DNA of 64,000 bases, taken from Salipiger sp. H15 (GTDB lineage: Bacteria > Pseudomonadota > Alphaproteobacteria > Rhodobacterales > Rhodobacteraceae). The position numbers and the translations under genes were made by a program. The number at the start of each line of letters is the position of its first letter. The first letter of the stretch is position 1. Shown here one piece after another: positions 28,271 through 37,251 of the stretch. Where the stretch lies: positions 744,001-808,000 of the forward strand of contig NZ_CP123384.1 of the NCBI RefSeq assembly GCF_040409955.1, in the 5' to 3' direction. Below the pieces are notes generated by a model. It made no database searches and was not told where the DNA came from. It saw only the letters and a program-made list of their open reading frames with translations.

Positions 28271-29878
28271 GTGACGGGACGGCGCAGGCAGCGACCGGGC
28301 CGAGCAGGCCTGTACATTCTCACACTCATCTGGCTCGCCCTCGTGGCGCCTCTGAGCGCGTGGGCCGCGCCCTATGCCGCGATTGTGATGGACGCCCGGT
28401 CGGGAGAGGTGCTCTTCTCCGAGAACGCCGAGACCCGGCTCCATCCCGCCTCGCTGACCAAGATGATGACGCTCTACATCGCCTTCGAGGCGGTCGAGCA
28501 CGGCGAGATCTCCATGGACACCATGGTCACGATCTCCAAGCACGCCGCGGCCGAGCCGCCCTCGAAACTGGGCCTGCGCGCCGGGCAGAAGATCGCGCTG
28601 CGCTACCTCGTGCGCGCCGCCGCGGTGAAGTCCGCGAACGACGCCGCCACCGCCATCGGCGAGGCGATCGAGGGCTCGGAAGCCGCCTTCGCCCGCCGCA
28701 TGAACCGCACGGCGCAGGCGCTGGGGATGACCCGCACCACCTTCCGCAATGCCAACGGCCTGACCGTCGACGGGCACCTCTCCACCGCCCATGACATGGC
28801 GATCATGGGGCGGCACATCCTTTACGACTACCCCGGTTACTACAACATCTTCTCGCGCATCACGACCGACGCGGGCATGCGCGAGGTGGCCAACACCAAC
28901 CGCCGCTTCCTCGCCGCCTACAAGGGTGCCGACGGGATCAAGACCGGCTACACCCGCGCCGCGGGCTTCAACCTCGTGGCCTCGGCGGAACGCGGCCGCG
29001 AGCGGATCATTTCCGTGGTCTTCGGCGGCACCTCGACCGCCGCGCGCAACGCCAAGAGCGCCGAGCTGCTCGACCTCGGCTTCAAGCGCGCCCCGACCGA
29101 CGTCGCCCTGCGCCGCCCGTCCAAGCCGCCCTACATGGGCCGCATCGGCGGCGGCGGTGCCGCGCCCGTGGAAGAGATGCTTGTGGCCAGCGCCGAGCCC
29201 GATGATTCGGGCCTGCGCGGCAAGTCGATCCGCGTCGCCCCCTCGGCCGTCGCCAAGAGCCTGCGGCCTCAGCCCCGTCCGGCTGTCAGCAGCGCCGATG
29301 TCGCGCCGCTCGTCGCCGGGGTCGAGGCCGACATCGAGAACGTGCTGGAATCGGTGCAGGTTGCCGCGGTCGCGGCGCCGGTCACCCAGACCCCCGAGCC
29401 CATCGACATCGCCCGCGTCGCCGAAGACATGGTGGTCGCCGAGGGCGACACCGGGATCGCCCCCGACGCCTCGATCAAGCCGGTGCGCCGCCCGCAGGCG
29501 ATGATGCTGGCCGCCGCCCCGGCCGCGGCCCCTGCCCCGGCCATCGCCGAGCCCGAGATCGTAGCCGAGACGGCGGAAGTCGCCGTCGCCTCCGCCGAAC
29601 CCGCCGCGCAGGAAGTGGTCACCCGCGTCTCCACCTCTGGCGGACGGCACTGGGGCATCAACGTCGGCCGCTACTCGAGCCGCTACGCCGCCGAGAAGGT
29701 TCTGCTGCAGACCGCGCTGATGGAGACCTCGACCCTCGACGGCTCGCTGCGCAAGGTGGTGGACCGCGCCGGCGGCTTCGATGCGAACTTCATGGGCCTC
29801 ACGCGTGAGACGGCGGACCTCGCCTGCCGCCGCCTGCAGGCCCGGCAGATCACCTGCTTCATGATCGGGCCGGGCTGA
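28271..29878 (+). CDS. D-alanyl-D-alanine carboxypeptidase with C-terminal SPOR-like domain
   Basis: A 535-residue exported low-molecular-weight penicillin-binding protein that trims D-Ala from peptidoglycan stem peptides. A signal peptide ends near residue 32 (SAWA). The three active-site motifs are Ser61-L-T-K64, Ser121-A-N123 and Lys224-T-G. After the catalytic domain comes an Ala/Pro/Val/Glu-rich linker of about 200 residues, then a final 75-residue segment (WGINVGRYSSRYAAEKVL to the end) that looks like a SPOR domain, which binds denuded glycan at division sites. The start is a GTG. The 207-base upstream gap is AT-rich but has no clear promoter. Confidence 0.92.
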   Translation: MTGRRRQRPGRAGLYILTLIWLALVAPLSAWAAPYAAIVMDARSGEVLFSENAETRLHPASLTKMMTLYIAFEAVEHGEISMDTMVTISKHAAAEPPSKLGLRAGQKIALRYLVRAAAVKSANDAATAIGEAIEGSEAAFARRMNRTAQALGMTRTTFRNANGLTVDGHLSTAHDMAIMGRHILYDYPGYYNIFSRITTDAGMREVANTNRRFLAAYKGADGIKTGYTRAAGFNLVASAERGRERIISVVFGGTSTAARNAKSAELLDLGFKRAPTDVALRRPSKPPYMGRIGGGGAAPVEEMLVASAEPDDSGLRGKSIRVAPSAVAKSLRPQPRPAVSSADVAPLVAGVEADIENVLESVQVAAVAAPVTQTPEPIDIARVAEDMVVAEGDTGIAPDASIKPVRRPQAMMLAAAPAAAPAPAIAEPEIVAETAEVAVASAEPAAQEVVTRVSTSGGRHWGINVGRYSSRYAAEKVLLQTALMETSTLDGSLRKVVDRAGGFDANFMGLTRETADLACRRLQARQITCFMIGPG

Positions 29879-29912
29879 CATCCGGCCCCCGACGATCCTC
29901 GAGACACGCAAG

Positions 29913-29940
29913 ACCCCGGGCCATGCGCCCGGGGTTTTCC
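29913..29940 (+). terminator. rho-independent terminator after the carboxypeptidase
   Basis: ACCCCGGGC and GCCCGGGGT form a 9-bp stem with a 5-base loop followed by TTTTCC. It lies 35 bases after the stop. Confidence 0.85.
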
Positions 29941-29964
29941 TTTCCAGCGACCGCGCCGCCGCTC

Positions 29965-30618
29965 TCAGTCCGACAGCAGCGCGTCGATGCAGTCCTTCAG
30001 CGCCCGCGGCTCCGCGCAGAGCACGGTCGCGCCGTTCTCCATGAGCTCGCTGCGGCTGCCGTAGCCCCAGAGCACGCCGACCGAGGCCAGCCCGTTCTTC
30101 GCGGCGGCGCTGGTGTCGTTGTCGCGGTCGCCGACCATGCACCCCTGCCCCGCGTCGAGCTCCTGCTCGCGCAGGATATGCGCGATGAGCTCGGTCTTGT
30201 CGTCGAAGCGGCCGTCCAGTCCCGCGCCGTAGAGCGCCTCGAACCAGGGCTCGAAGCCGAAATGCACGACCACGCGGCGGGCGAAGGGCAAGGGTTTCGC
30301 GGTGCACAGGAACAGGCGGTAGCCCTCGGCGCGCAGGGCGCTCACCGCCTGCATCATGCCCTCGTAGGGCGCGGCGCGGAACAGCCCGTCGCGGCCATAG
30401 ACCTCGCGGTAGAGCGCGACCGCCTCCTCGACGCGCTCGGGCCCGCCGAGCCGGCGGCCGAAACTCGCGCGGAGCGGTGGCCCGATGATCCATTCGAGCG
30501 GCTCGTCCGGCCCCGCCGGTTGCCCGAGCGCGGACAGCGCATGGCGGAAGGAGCCGAGGATGCCCGGCGCCGGGTCGACCAGTGTACCGTCCAGATCGAA
30601 GAGTACGAACTTGTCCAT
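29965..30618 (-). CDS. HAD-family phosphatase, phosphoglycolate-phosphatase type
   Basis: A 217-residue HAD-like phosphatase. Motif I is LFDLDGTLVDPAPGI, motif II LFLCTAKP, and motif IV MVGDRDNDTSAA. The helical cap lies between motifs I and II, as in Gph and PpaX. Phosphoglycolate or pyrophosphate are typical substrates, but the exact one cannot be told. No operon partner is evident. Confidence 0.85.
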   Translation of the reverse strand: MDKFVLFDLDGTLVDPAPGILGSFRHALSALGQPAGPDEPLEWIIGPPLRASFGRRLGGPERVEEAVALYREVYGRDGLFRAAPYEGMMQAVSALRAEGYRLFLCTAKPLPFARRVVVHFGFEPWFEALYGAGLDGRFDDKTELIAHILREQELDAGQGCMVGDRDNDTSAAAKNGLASVGVLWGYGSRSELMENGATVLCAEPRALKDCIDALLSD

Positions 30619-30704
30619 GCCATGATCCCCGCCGGTGCCGCCCGCCCGGACGGACGCGCTGCGCGAGAGTAGCTTCCGGCGGGCCGTTCCGCCCCTCCGG
30701 ATAC

Positions 30705-30740
30705 GACAAACCCCCGAAAGGCAGAGCCCCGGGGGTCGTC
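30705..30740 (-). terminator. probable terminator after rpsU
   Basis: ACCCCCG and a CGGGGGT copy pair around a 13-base loop; on the minus strand the hairpin is followed by TTTGTC. It lies about 65 bases past the rpsU stop. The loop is long and the T run is weak. Confidence 0.5.
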
Positions 30741-30802
30741 AACTTCTTCGTGTCGGAAGGTCAGCTGCCTGACCTCACGAAAAGGATCTCACGAGTCGAA
30801 AC

Positions 30803-31009
30803 TCAGAGGAGACCTTCGCGCTGAGCCTTCTTGCGCGCCAGTTTCCGGGCACGACGCACGGCCTCGGCGTTCTCGCGAGCTTTCTTCTCGGACGGTTTCT
30901 CGAAATGCTGCCGAAGCTTCATTTCACGGAACACGCCTTCGCGTTGCAGCTTCTTCTTCAGGGCGCGGAGCGCCTGATCGACGTTGTTGTCGCGAACACT
31001 AACCTGCAT
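30803..31009 (-). CDS. rpsU: 30S ribosomal protein S21
   Basis: A 68-residue, highly basic small-subunit protein that starts [19 protein letters not shown], the S21 signature, and ends in a basic [11 protein letters not shown] helix. It binds late near the anti-Shine-Dalgarno end of 16S rRNA. It has its own strong promoter and is divergent from the COQ9 gene. Confidence 0.98.
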   Translation of the reverse strand: MQVSVRDNNVDQALRALKKKLQREGVFREMKLRQHFEKPSEKKARENAEAVRRARKLARKKAQREGLL

Positions 31010-31063
31010 GTGGTTTTCACCACCTTTCTAGTTTTGAGTTGCAAGGAAATTGCAGGAAGCCGG

Positions 31064-31092
31064 TCTATAGCAAGGGTTGCCAATCTTGTCTA
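31064..31092 (-). promoter_or_regulatory. sigma-70 promoter of rpsU
   Basis: On the minus strand TAGACA (31092-31087) and TATAGA (31069-31064) are exactly 17 bases apart, each with one mismatch to consensus. Transcription would start near 31057, leaving a leader of about 48 bases. This is one of the best-matching sigma-70 promoters in the window. Confidence 0.65.
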
Positions 31093-31125
31093 GACTCCTC
31101 CCCGTTGAGTCGAAGGAGAGGCCCC

Positions 31126-31812
31126 ATGAGTGAAGAAATTGCCGGGCGCCTGCTGGATGCGGCGCTGACCCACGTCGCCTTCGACGGGTGGTCCGAGACG
31201 ACCTTCCGCGCGGCGGCGAGCGATGCCGGGGTGGACCCGGTGGTGGCCCGCGGGCTCTACCCGCGCGGCGCGGTGGACCTGGCGATCGCCTTCCACCGCC
31301 GCGGCGACGAGGCTATGTCCGCGCGCCTGAAGGAAATCGACCAGTCCGCGATGCGCTTCCGCGACCGTGTCGCGCTGGCGGTCCGCAGCCGGATCGAGGC
31401 GGTGGACGACCGCGAGGCGGTGCGCCGCGGCACCACGCTCTTTACCCTGCCGATGTACGCGCCCGACGGCGCCAAGCTGATCTGGGGCACCGCAGACCGC
31501 ATCTGGACCGAGCTCGGCGACACCACGCGCGACTTCAACTGGTACACGAAACGCGCCACGCTGAGCGCCGTCTACTCCTCGACGGTGCTCTACTGGCTGG
31601 GCGACGAATCGCCCGATCACCACGCCACGTGGGAATTCCTCGACCGCCGGATCGAGGACGTGATGCGTTTCGAGAAGACCAAGGCGAAGGTCCGAGCGAC
31701 CCCGGTGCTGGGCAAGATTCTGGCGGCCGGACCCGAGCGGATCCTCGGCAGGCTGCGCGCCCCGAAGAGCCCGCGCCACGGGCTGCCCGGCGGCTGGACC
31801 GCCCCGCGCTGA
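31126..31812 (+). CDS. COQ9-family ubiquinone biosynthesis protein
   Basis: A 228-residue protein with a TetR-like fold that in eukaryotes binds lipids and supports the COQ7 hydroxylase. The conserved core DFNWYTKRATLSAVYSSTVL and the WEFLDRRIEDV helix are clear. The bacterial proteins occur in alphaproteobacteria and are inferred to help ubiquinone hydroxylation. GAAGGAGAGG precedes the ATG at 31126; the frame is open further upstream through the rpsU promoter. The quinone oxidoreductase gene follows 41 bases later. Confidence 0.88.
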   Translation: MSEEIAGRLLDAALTHVAFDGWSETTFRAAASDAGVDPVVARGLYPRGAVDLAIAFHRRGDEAMSARLKEIDQSAMRFRDRVALAVRSRIEAVDDREAVRRGTTLFTLPMYAPDGAKLIWGTADRIWTELGDTTRDFNWYTKRATLSAVYSSTVLYWLGDESPDHHATWEFLDRRIEDVMRFEKTKAKVRATPVLGKILAAGPERILGRLRAPKSPRHGLPGGWTAPR

Positions 31813-31853
31813 GCCCCCTGCCCCACCCGCAAGACAGCAAGACAGGACCACGA

Positions 31854-32837
31854 ATGACCAAGACCATGCGCGCCGTCGAGATCTCGCAGCCCGGCGGCCC
31901 CGAGGTGCTGCGCCTGACCGAGCGCCCCGTTCCCGAGCCTCGCCACGGCCAGGTGGTGATCCGCGTGGCCTATGCCGGGGTGAACCGCCCCGACGCGCTG
32001 CAGCGCGCCGGCAGCTACGCCCCGCCGCCCGGCGCCTCGGACCTGCCCGGGCTCGAATGCTCGGGCGAGGTGGTCGCGACCGGACCGGGCGTCGACTGGC
32101 CCGCCGTCGGCGATCAGGTCTGCGCCCTGCTGCCCGGCGGCGGCTATGCCGAGTATGTCGCCACCCCCGCCGCCCATTGCCTGCCCGTGCCCGCGGGCAT
32201 GGGTCTGCGCGAGGCCGCCTGCCTGCCCGAGACCTTCTACACCGTCTGGAGCAACGTCTTCCAGCGCGGCGGGCTGCAGGCGGGCGAGCGCTTCCTCGTG
32301 CACGGCGGCTCGTCGGGCATCGGCACCACCGCGATCCAGCTCGCCGCCGCCTTCGGCGCGCGGGTCTTCGCCACGGCCGGCTCGGCAGACAAGTGCGCCG
32401 CCTGCGAGCGCCTCGGCACCGAGCGCGCGATCAACTACCGGGACGAGGATTTCGTCGAGGCGATGCAGGCGGTCGGCGGCGCCAACCTGATCCTCGACAT
32501 GGTCGGCGGCGACTACATCCCGCGCAACGTGCGCGCGCTGGCGGACGAGGGGCGGCTGGTGCAGATCGCCTTCCTGCAGGGCCCCAAGGCCGAGCTCAAC
32601 TTCGCGCAGGTGATGATGCGCAGGCTGACCATCACCGGCTCCACCCTGCGCCCGCAGAGCGATCTGGCCAAGGCGCGCATCGCCGAGGCGCTGCGCAGCC
32701 ATGTCTGGCCGCTGCTCGCCGCGGGCCGCGTCGCGCCGGTGATGGATTCCGATTTCGCCCTCGACGAGGCCGCGCAGGCGCACGCGCGCATGGAGGGCTC
32801 GACCCATATCGGCAAGATCGTCCTCAGGGTCGCCTGA
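31854..32837 (+). CDS. NAD(P)H-quinone oxidoreductase, PIG3 (TP53I3)-like MDR family
   Basis: A 327-residue zinc-free medium-chain dehydrogenase. The N-terminal GroES-like domain is followed by a Rossmann domain with the VHGGSSGIGTTAIQLA loop. The SCAN for zinc-binding cysteines gives none of the structural set, which fits the quinone-reductase branch. It reduces quinones or conjugated enals with NADPH. It lies 41 bases after the COQ9 gene and may be co-transcribed with it. Confidence 0.88.
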   Translation: MTKTMRAVEISQPGGPEVLRLTERPVPEPRHGQVVIRVAYAGVNRPDALQRAGSYAPPPGASDLPGLECSGEVVATGPGVDWPAVGDQVCALLPGGGYAEYVATPAAHCLPVPAGMGLREAACLPETFYTVWSNVFQRGGLQAGERFLVHGGSSGIGTTAIQLAAAFGARVFATAGSADKCAACERLGTERAINYRDEDFVEAMQAVGGANLILDMVGGDYIPRNVRALADEGRLVQIAFLQGPKAELNFAQVMMRRLTITGSTLRPQSDLAKARIAEALRSHVWPLLAAGRVAPVMDSDFALDEAAQAHARMEGSTHIGKIVLRVA

Positions 32838-32879
32838 CCCGGATTTCAGGCTCGGCAGCCCGGCTGCCGAGCCTTTCGC

Positions 32880-33746
32880 TCACGCCACCGCGCGGCGGTA
32901 GAAGTGCCAGCTCGCGTGGCCGAGCAGCGGCAACACCACCATCAGCCCCAGGAGCAGCGGCAGCGATCCCAGCACCAGCAGCACGGCGATCACCGCGCCC
33001 CAGGCCAGCACCACCCGCGGGTTCTTCTTCAGCACCTGCACCGAGGTCATCACCGCCATCGGGGCGCCCACGTGCCGGTGCAGCAGCAGCGGGAACGAGA
33101 CCACCGAGACCGCCAGCGCCACCAGCGCGAAGACGAAGCCCACGCCGCAGCCCAGCACGATCATCCACCAGCCGCCCGCGGTGTGGAACACCTGGTCGAG
33201 GAAGGCGCCAAGGCTCTCGTGCCGCGCCGGTCCCATGGTCACGAGGTGGATGAAATGCGCCGTCAGCATCCAGGCGCAGAAGAGCGCGATGAGGTAGAAG
33301 CCCATCACCAGCATCGCCCCGAAGGCCGGCGAGCTCAGCACCGAGAAGGCGTCGCGCCACGTCGCCTCGAGCCCCAGCTCGCGCTTGCGGCTCATCTCGT
33401 AGAGCCCGACCGCGGCCATCGGCCCGATGATGGCAAAGCCCGCCGCCATGGGAAAGAGCAGCGGAAGCAGCGCCTCGTGGAAGGCCATGCCCATCAGCAA
33501 GAGCCCCATCACGGGGTAGATGAGCACGATGAAGAGCACGTCGCTCCGGCAGGCCTTGAAGTCCTCCCAGCCGGCGCGCAGCGAGTCCGAGATGTCCGAC
33601 ATCGCCATGGTCCGCACCCGCCGCGGCGTGTGGGCGTGGTCCGTCCCCAGCTCGCGCGTCGCGGCCGAGACATGTGAGCCCGCGGCCGAAAGCTGCTGCG
33701 CGGCCCACGAGAGCGGGTTTCCGATCGTATGAGGTGTCTGTGCCAT
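32880..33746 (-). CDS. DUF2189 polytopic membrane protein
   Basis: A 288-residue inner-membrane protein with about six hydrophobic segments, for example VLFIVLIYPVMGLLLMGMA and VLAWGAVIAVLLVLGSLPL. The pattern of a soluble N-terminal stretch, a W-x-D-F segment and pairs of helices is that of DUF2189, also annotated as a cytochrome c oxidase subunit I-like protein without haem ligands. Function is unknown. The start is set at the M of MAQTPH, preceded by GGGAGGAGG. Confidence 0.85.
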   Translation of the reverse strand: MAQTPHTIGNPLSWAAQQLSAAGSHVSAATRELGTDHAHTPRRVRTMAMSDISDSLRAGWEDFKACRSDVLFIVLIYPVMGLLLMGMAFHEALLPLLFPMAAGFAIIGPMAAVGLYEMSRKRELGLEATWRDAFSVLSSPAFGAMLVMGFYLIALFCAWMLTAHFIHLVTMGPARHESLGAFLDQVFHTAGGWWMIVLGCGVGFVFALVALAVSVVSFPLLLHRHVGAPMAVMTSVQVLKKNPRVVLAWGAVIAVLLVLGSLPLLLGLMVVLPLLGHASWHFYRRAVA

Positions 33747-33967
33747 GAGCCTCCTCCCTTGGCGTCGCGCGCAGCGCCAATGCGGGTCTGGTCCTGGCAC
33801 GCGCCGAAGACCAGACAGGCCGGCCGCGCGTATGTCCCCAGCCTAGCACGAAACATCCTCGCAGTGAATCACGTCGGTGCGACGCGCCGCCGCTGCCGAC
33901 AAGCCCCTTGCCCCCGCCCCCGCCGCGTCGCAGGGTCTGCGCCAAACGCCAGACAGGAGGACACGAC

Positions 33968-34954
33968 ATGGCCGAGACAGCCCGCACCGTCATCATCGAG
34001 GAAACCGGGGGGCCCGAGGCGCTCAAGCTGGCCGACTGGCCGGTGGGCGAGCCCGGCCCGGGCCAGATCCGCATCCGTCACAAGGCCTGCGGCCTCAACT
34101 TCATCGACTGCTACCAGCGCTCGGGGCTCTACCCGCTGCAGCTGCCGCACGCGCTCGGCATGGAAGCCTCCGGGGTGATCGAGGCGGTGGGCGAAGGCGT
34201 CACCCATCTTGCTCCCGGCGACCGCGCCGCCTATGCCGCCATGCCCCCGGGCGCCTATACCGAGGCGCGGGTGATGCCCGCCGCGCAGGTCTGCAAGCTG
34301 CCCGATGCGATCTCCTTCGACGAGGGCGCGGCGATGATGCTCAAGGGCATGACCGTGCAGTACCTCTTCCACCGCACCACCCCGCTGAAGCGCGGCGACA
34401 CCGTGCTCTTCCACGCCGCGGCGGGCGGCGTCGGCCTCATCGCCTGCCAATGGGCGAAGTCCGAGGGCATCCGCCTGATCGGCACCGCCGGCTCGGACGA
34501 CAAGTGCAAGCTCGCGCTCGACCACGGCGCCGATGCCTGCATCAACTACAACACCGAGGACTTCACCAAGCGCACCCGCGAGCTGACCGATGGCAAGGGC
34601 GTGGACGTGGTGATGGATTCGATCGGCAAGTCCACCTTCATGGGCTCGCTCGACTGCCTCAAGCCGCTCGGCATGATGATCTCCTTCGGCAATGCCTCGG
34701 GCCCGGTCGAGGCGTTCAACCTCGGCATCCTCGCGCAGAAGGGCTCGCTGAAGGTCACCCGCCCGACGCTCTTTGCCCATATCGCCGACCCGGTCGCCTG
34801 CCAGGAGATGGCGGCGATGCTCTTCGACAAGGTCGCTTCGGGCGCGGTGAAGATCCGCATCGACCAGCGATTCCCGCTGGCCGAGGTCGCCGAGGCGCAC
34901 CGCGCGCTGGAATCGCGCAAGACCACCGGCCAGACCATCCTGACGCTGGACTGA
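33968..34954 (+). CDS. quinone oxidoreductase, Qor (zeta-crystallin) type
   Basis: A 328-residue zinc-free medium-chain dehydrogenase closer to E. coli Qor than to PIG3: GLNFIDCYQRSGLYPL and the HAAAGGVGLIACQWAK nucleotide loop are typical. It transfers hydride from NADPH to quinones. GGAGGA lies upstream of the ATG. It is about 40 percent of the way from the other quinone oxidoreductase gene and faces away from the DUF2189 gene. Confidence 0.93.
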   Translation: MAETARTVIIEETGGPEALKLADWPVGEPGPGQIRIRHKACGLNFIDCYQRSGLYPLQLPHALGMEASGVIEAVGEGVTHLAPGDRAAYAAMPPGAYTEARVMPAAQVCKLPDAISFDEGAAMMLKGMTVQYLFHRTTPLKRGDTVLFHAAAGGVGLIACQWAKSEGIRLIGTAGSDDKCKLALDHGADACINYNTEDFTKRTRELTDGKGVDVVMDSIGKSTFMGSLDCLKPLGMMISFGNASGPVEAFNLGILAQKGSLKVTRPTLFAHIADPVACQEMAAMLFDKVASGAVKIRIDQRFPLAEVAEAHRALESRKTTGQTILTLD

Positions 34955-34980
34955 GCCAAGCGCGGACTGCGGACATGCAA

Positions 34981-35012
34981 AGCGGCGCGGGACATCCCCG
35001 CGCCGCTCTCGT
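34981..35012 (+). terminator. rho-independent terminator after the Qor gene
   Basis: AGCGGCGCGGG (34981-34991) and CCCGCGCCGCT (34997-35007) form an 11-bp perfect stem with a 5-base loop, followed by CTCGTTT. It lies 26 bases after the stop. Confidence 0.75.
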
Positions 35013-35048
35013 TTCAAGCCGGGGCCGCAGCCCCGGAAGACCTGCCGA

Positions 35049-35477
35049 TCAGGCGATCTCGACCAGCTCGATGGCAAAGGTCAGGTCCTTGCCCGCCAGC
35101 GGGTGGTTGGCGTCGAGCGTGACCTCGGTCTCGGTCACCTCGACCACGGTCACCTGCACCACCTGCCCGGTCGGGGTCTGCATCTGCAGCGGCGTGCCGA
35201 GGTCGAGCGGGATGTTGTCGGGGATCTCGGCGCGCGGCACGGCCTGCCGCGCCTCGGGGTGGACCGGGCCATAGGCCTCGTCCGCCGGAACCTCGACGGT
35301 CTTCTTCTCGCCGACCACCATGCCGGGGATCGCCTTGTCGAGGCCGGGGATGATCTGGCCCGAGCCGACCTGGAACTCCAGCGGGTCGCGGCCGGCGCTG
35401 GAATCGAAGGTGGTGCCGTCATTCAGCGTGCCCGTGTAGTGAATGCGCACGGTGTCGCCGGTCTTGACCTGCGTCAT
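35049..35477 (-). CDS. FKBP-type peptidyl-prolyl isomerase, SlyD-like
   Basis: A 142-residue cytoplasmic prolyl isomerase and chaperone. The FKBP start VRIHYTGTLNDGTTFDSS and the VPADEAYGP flap match the SlyD/FKBPA group, with the IF chaperone domain in the middle. The His-rich metal-binding tail of E. coli SlyD is absent. The frame is open upstream to 35660, but the ATG at 35477 agrees with the family. Monocistronic. Confidence 0.93.
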   Translation of the reverse strand: MTQVKTGDTVRIHYTGTLNDGTTFDSSAGRDPLEFQVGSGQIIPGLDKAIPGMVVGEKKTVEVPADEAYGPVHPEARQAVPRAEIPDNIPLDLGTPLQMQTPTGQVVQVTVVEVTETEVTLDANHPLAGKDLTFAIELVEIA

Positions 35478-35722
35478 GGGAATCTCCGTTCTGTGGGAAT
35501 TGGGGAAGTTGCGTGGATGGGACGAGGCCACCTGTCGCGGCGGGTGCTCGTTTGCGCTCTGCCCCCAACCTAAGCATCCCGGTCCCGGATTGCAAAGAGG
35601 ATGTCCCGGCGCCCGGCGGAGCCGTGCCGCGCCGGCCCGTCCAAACCTTTGCAAATTCACCCTTCCGACGCGCCGCCGCCCGTGCCACCCTGCGCCCGAT
35701 CGCGAGGAGGACGCACGACCCC

Positions 35723-36421
35723 ATGACGCAGAGCAAGGCCGCAGCCCGCATCACCACCTGCGTCTTCGACGCCTATGGCACGCTCTTCGACGTCTCCGCC
35801 GCCGCCCGCCGCGCCGCCGAGGCGCCGGGACAGGAGGCGCTCGCCGGTGTCTGGCCCGCGCTCTCGGCCGACTGGCGGCGCAAGCAGCTCGAATACAGCT
35901 GGCTGCGCGCCGTCACCGGCGATCACACCGATTTCTGGCAGGTGACGCAGGACGGGCTCGACTGGGCGATGGAGCGCCACGGCTTTGAGGACCCCGAACT
36001 GCGCGAGACCCTGCTCGGCCTCTACTGGCGCCTCTCGGCCTACCCCGAGGTGCCGAAGCTGCTCGCCACGCTCAAGGCCCGCGGCCTTGCCTGCGCGATC
36101 CTGTCGAACGGCAGCCCCGACATGCTCGGCGCCGCGGTCTCCAGCGCCGGGCTCGAGCCCTGGCTCGACGCCCTGCTCTCGGTCGAGGAGGTCGGCGTCT
36201 TCAAGCCCGCCCGCGCGGTCTACGACCTCGTCGGCGCGCGCTTCGGCACCGACCCGGGCGAGGTGCTCTTCGTCTCCTCCAACGGCTGGGACGCGGGCAG
36301 CGCCGCGGCCTACGGCTTCACCACCGCATGGGTCAACCGCGCCGCCGAGCCGGTGGACCGCCTCCCCGGCCGCCCGCAGCACGTGCTGACCGACCTTTCC
36401 ACCATCCCGGAGCTGCTCTGA
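35723..36421 (+). CDS. haloacid dehalogenase type II (L-2-haloacid dehalogenase)
   Basis: A 232-residue HAD enzyme that removes halide from L-2-haloalkanoates by nucleophilic attack of the motif-I Asp. FDAYGTLFD, ILSNGSPDML, the Lys of VFKPA and the VSSNGWDAG motif match the family. GAGGAGGA precedes the ATG. The next gene starts in the stop codon (TGATG), so they form one translational unit. Confidence 0.92.
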   Translation: MTQSKAAARITTCVFDAYGTLFDVSAAARRAAEAPGQEALAGVWPALSADWRRKQLEYSWLRAVTGDHTDFWQVTQDGLDWAMERHGFEDPELRETLLGLYWRLSAYPEVPKLLATLKARGLACAILSNGSPDMLGAAVSSAGLEPWLDALLSVEEVGVFKPARAVYDLVGARFGTDPGEVLFVSSNGWDAGSAAAYGFTTAWVNRAAEPVDRLPGRPQHVLTDLSTIPELL

Positions 36422-37248
36422 TGCCCGAGTTCACCACCTCCGACGGCGTGTCGATCCACTACACCGACGAGGGCCACGGCCTGCCGCTGCTCTGCCTCGC
36501 CGGCCTCACCCGCGACGGGCGCGACTTCGACTACCTCGCGCCGCATCTCGACCTCGGCAAGCTGCGGATGATCCGCATGGACTACCGCGGCCGCGGTCAG
36601 TCCGACTGGACCGATTTCGCCACCTACACCATCCCCATCGAGGGGCGCGACGCGGTCGAGCTGCTGGATCATCTCGGGCTGAAACAGGCCGCGGTGCTCG
36701 GCACCTCGCGCGGCGGGCTCATCGCCATGGTGCTGGCGGCGACGGTGAAGGACCGGCTGCTCGGCGTCGCGCTGAACGACATCGGCCCCGAGATCGGCGG
36801 CGAGGGGCTCGCCGTCATCAAGGACTACATCGGCCGCAACCCGGCGTGGAAGACCCATGCCGAGGCCGCCGAGAAGATGGCGCTCGGCATGACCGCCTTC
36901 GGCGAGGTGCCGCCCGGGCGCTGGATGGAGGAGGTGACGAAGTTCTACCGCGAGACGCCGGAGGGGCTGCGCATCCAGTACGACCCGCGGCTGCGCGACG
37001 CGGTGCTCGAGGGCGGCGCCCAGCCCGCGCCCGACCTCTGGCCGCTCTTCGACGCGCTGAAGGGCCTGCCGCTCTGCGCCCTGCGCGGCAGCGGCTCGAC
37101 CCTGCTCACCGCCGCGACCTTCGCCGAGATGATGCGCCGCCGTCCCGACATGATCGCGGCCGAGATCCCCGGCCGCGGCCACGTGCCCTTCCTCGACGAG
37201 CCCGAGTCGCTGGACGCGCTGCGCCGCTGGCTGAAGATGCTGGGCTAG
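36421..37248 (+). CDS. alpha/beta hydrolase
   Basis: A 275-residue soluble alpha/beta hydrolase. The nucleophile elbow is GTSRGG with Ser at about residue 98, the oxyanion strand is LLCLAGLTRDG, and GRGHVPFLDEPE carries the catalytic His. Its start overlaps the dehalogenase stop by one base, which suggests a joint role in turnover of halogenated or related acids, though the substrate is unknown. Confidence 0.87.
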   Translation: MPEFTTSDGVSIHYTDEGHGLPLLCLAGLTRDGRDFDYLAPHLDLGKLRMIRMDYRGRGQSDWTDFATYTIPIEGRDAVELLDHLGLKQAAVLGTSRGGLIAMVLAATVKDRLLGVALNDIGPEIGGEGLAVIKDYIGRNPAWKTHAEAAEKMALGMTAFGEVPPGRWMEEVTKFYRETPEGLRIQYDPRLRDAVLEGGAQPAPDLWPLFDALKGLPLCALRGSGSTLLTAATFAEMMRRRPDMIAAEIPGRGHVPFLDEPESLDALRRWLKMLG

Positions 37249-37251
37249 CGC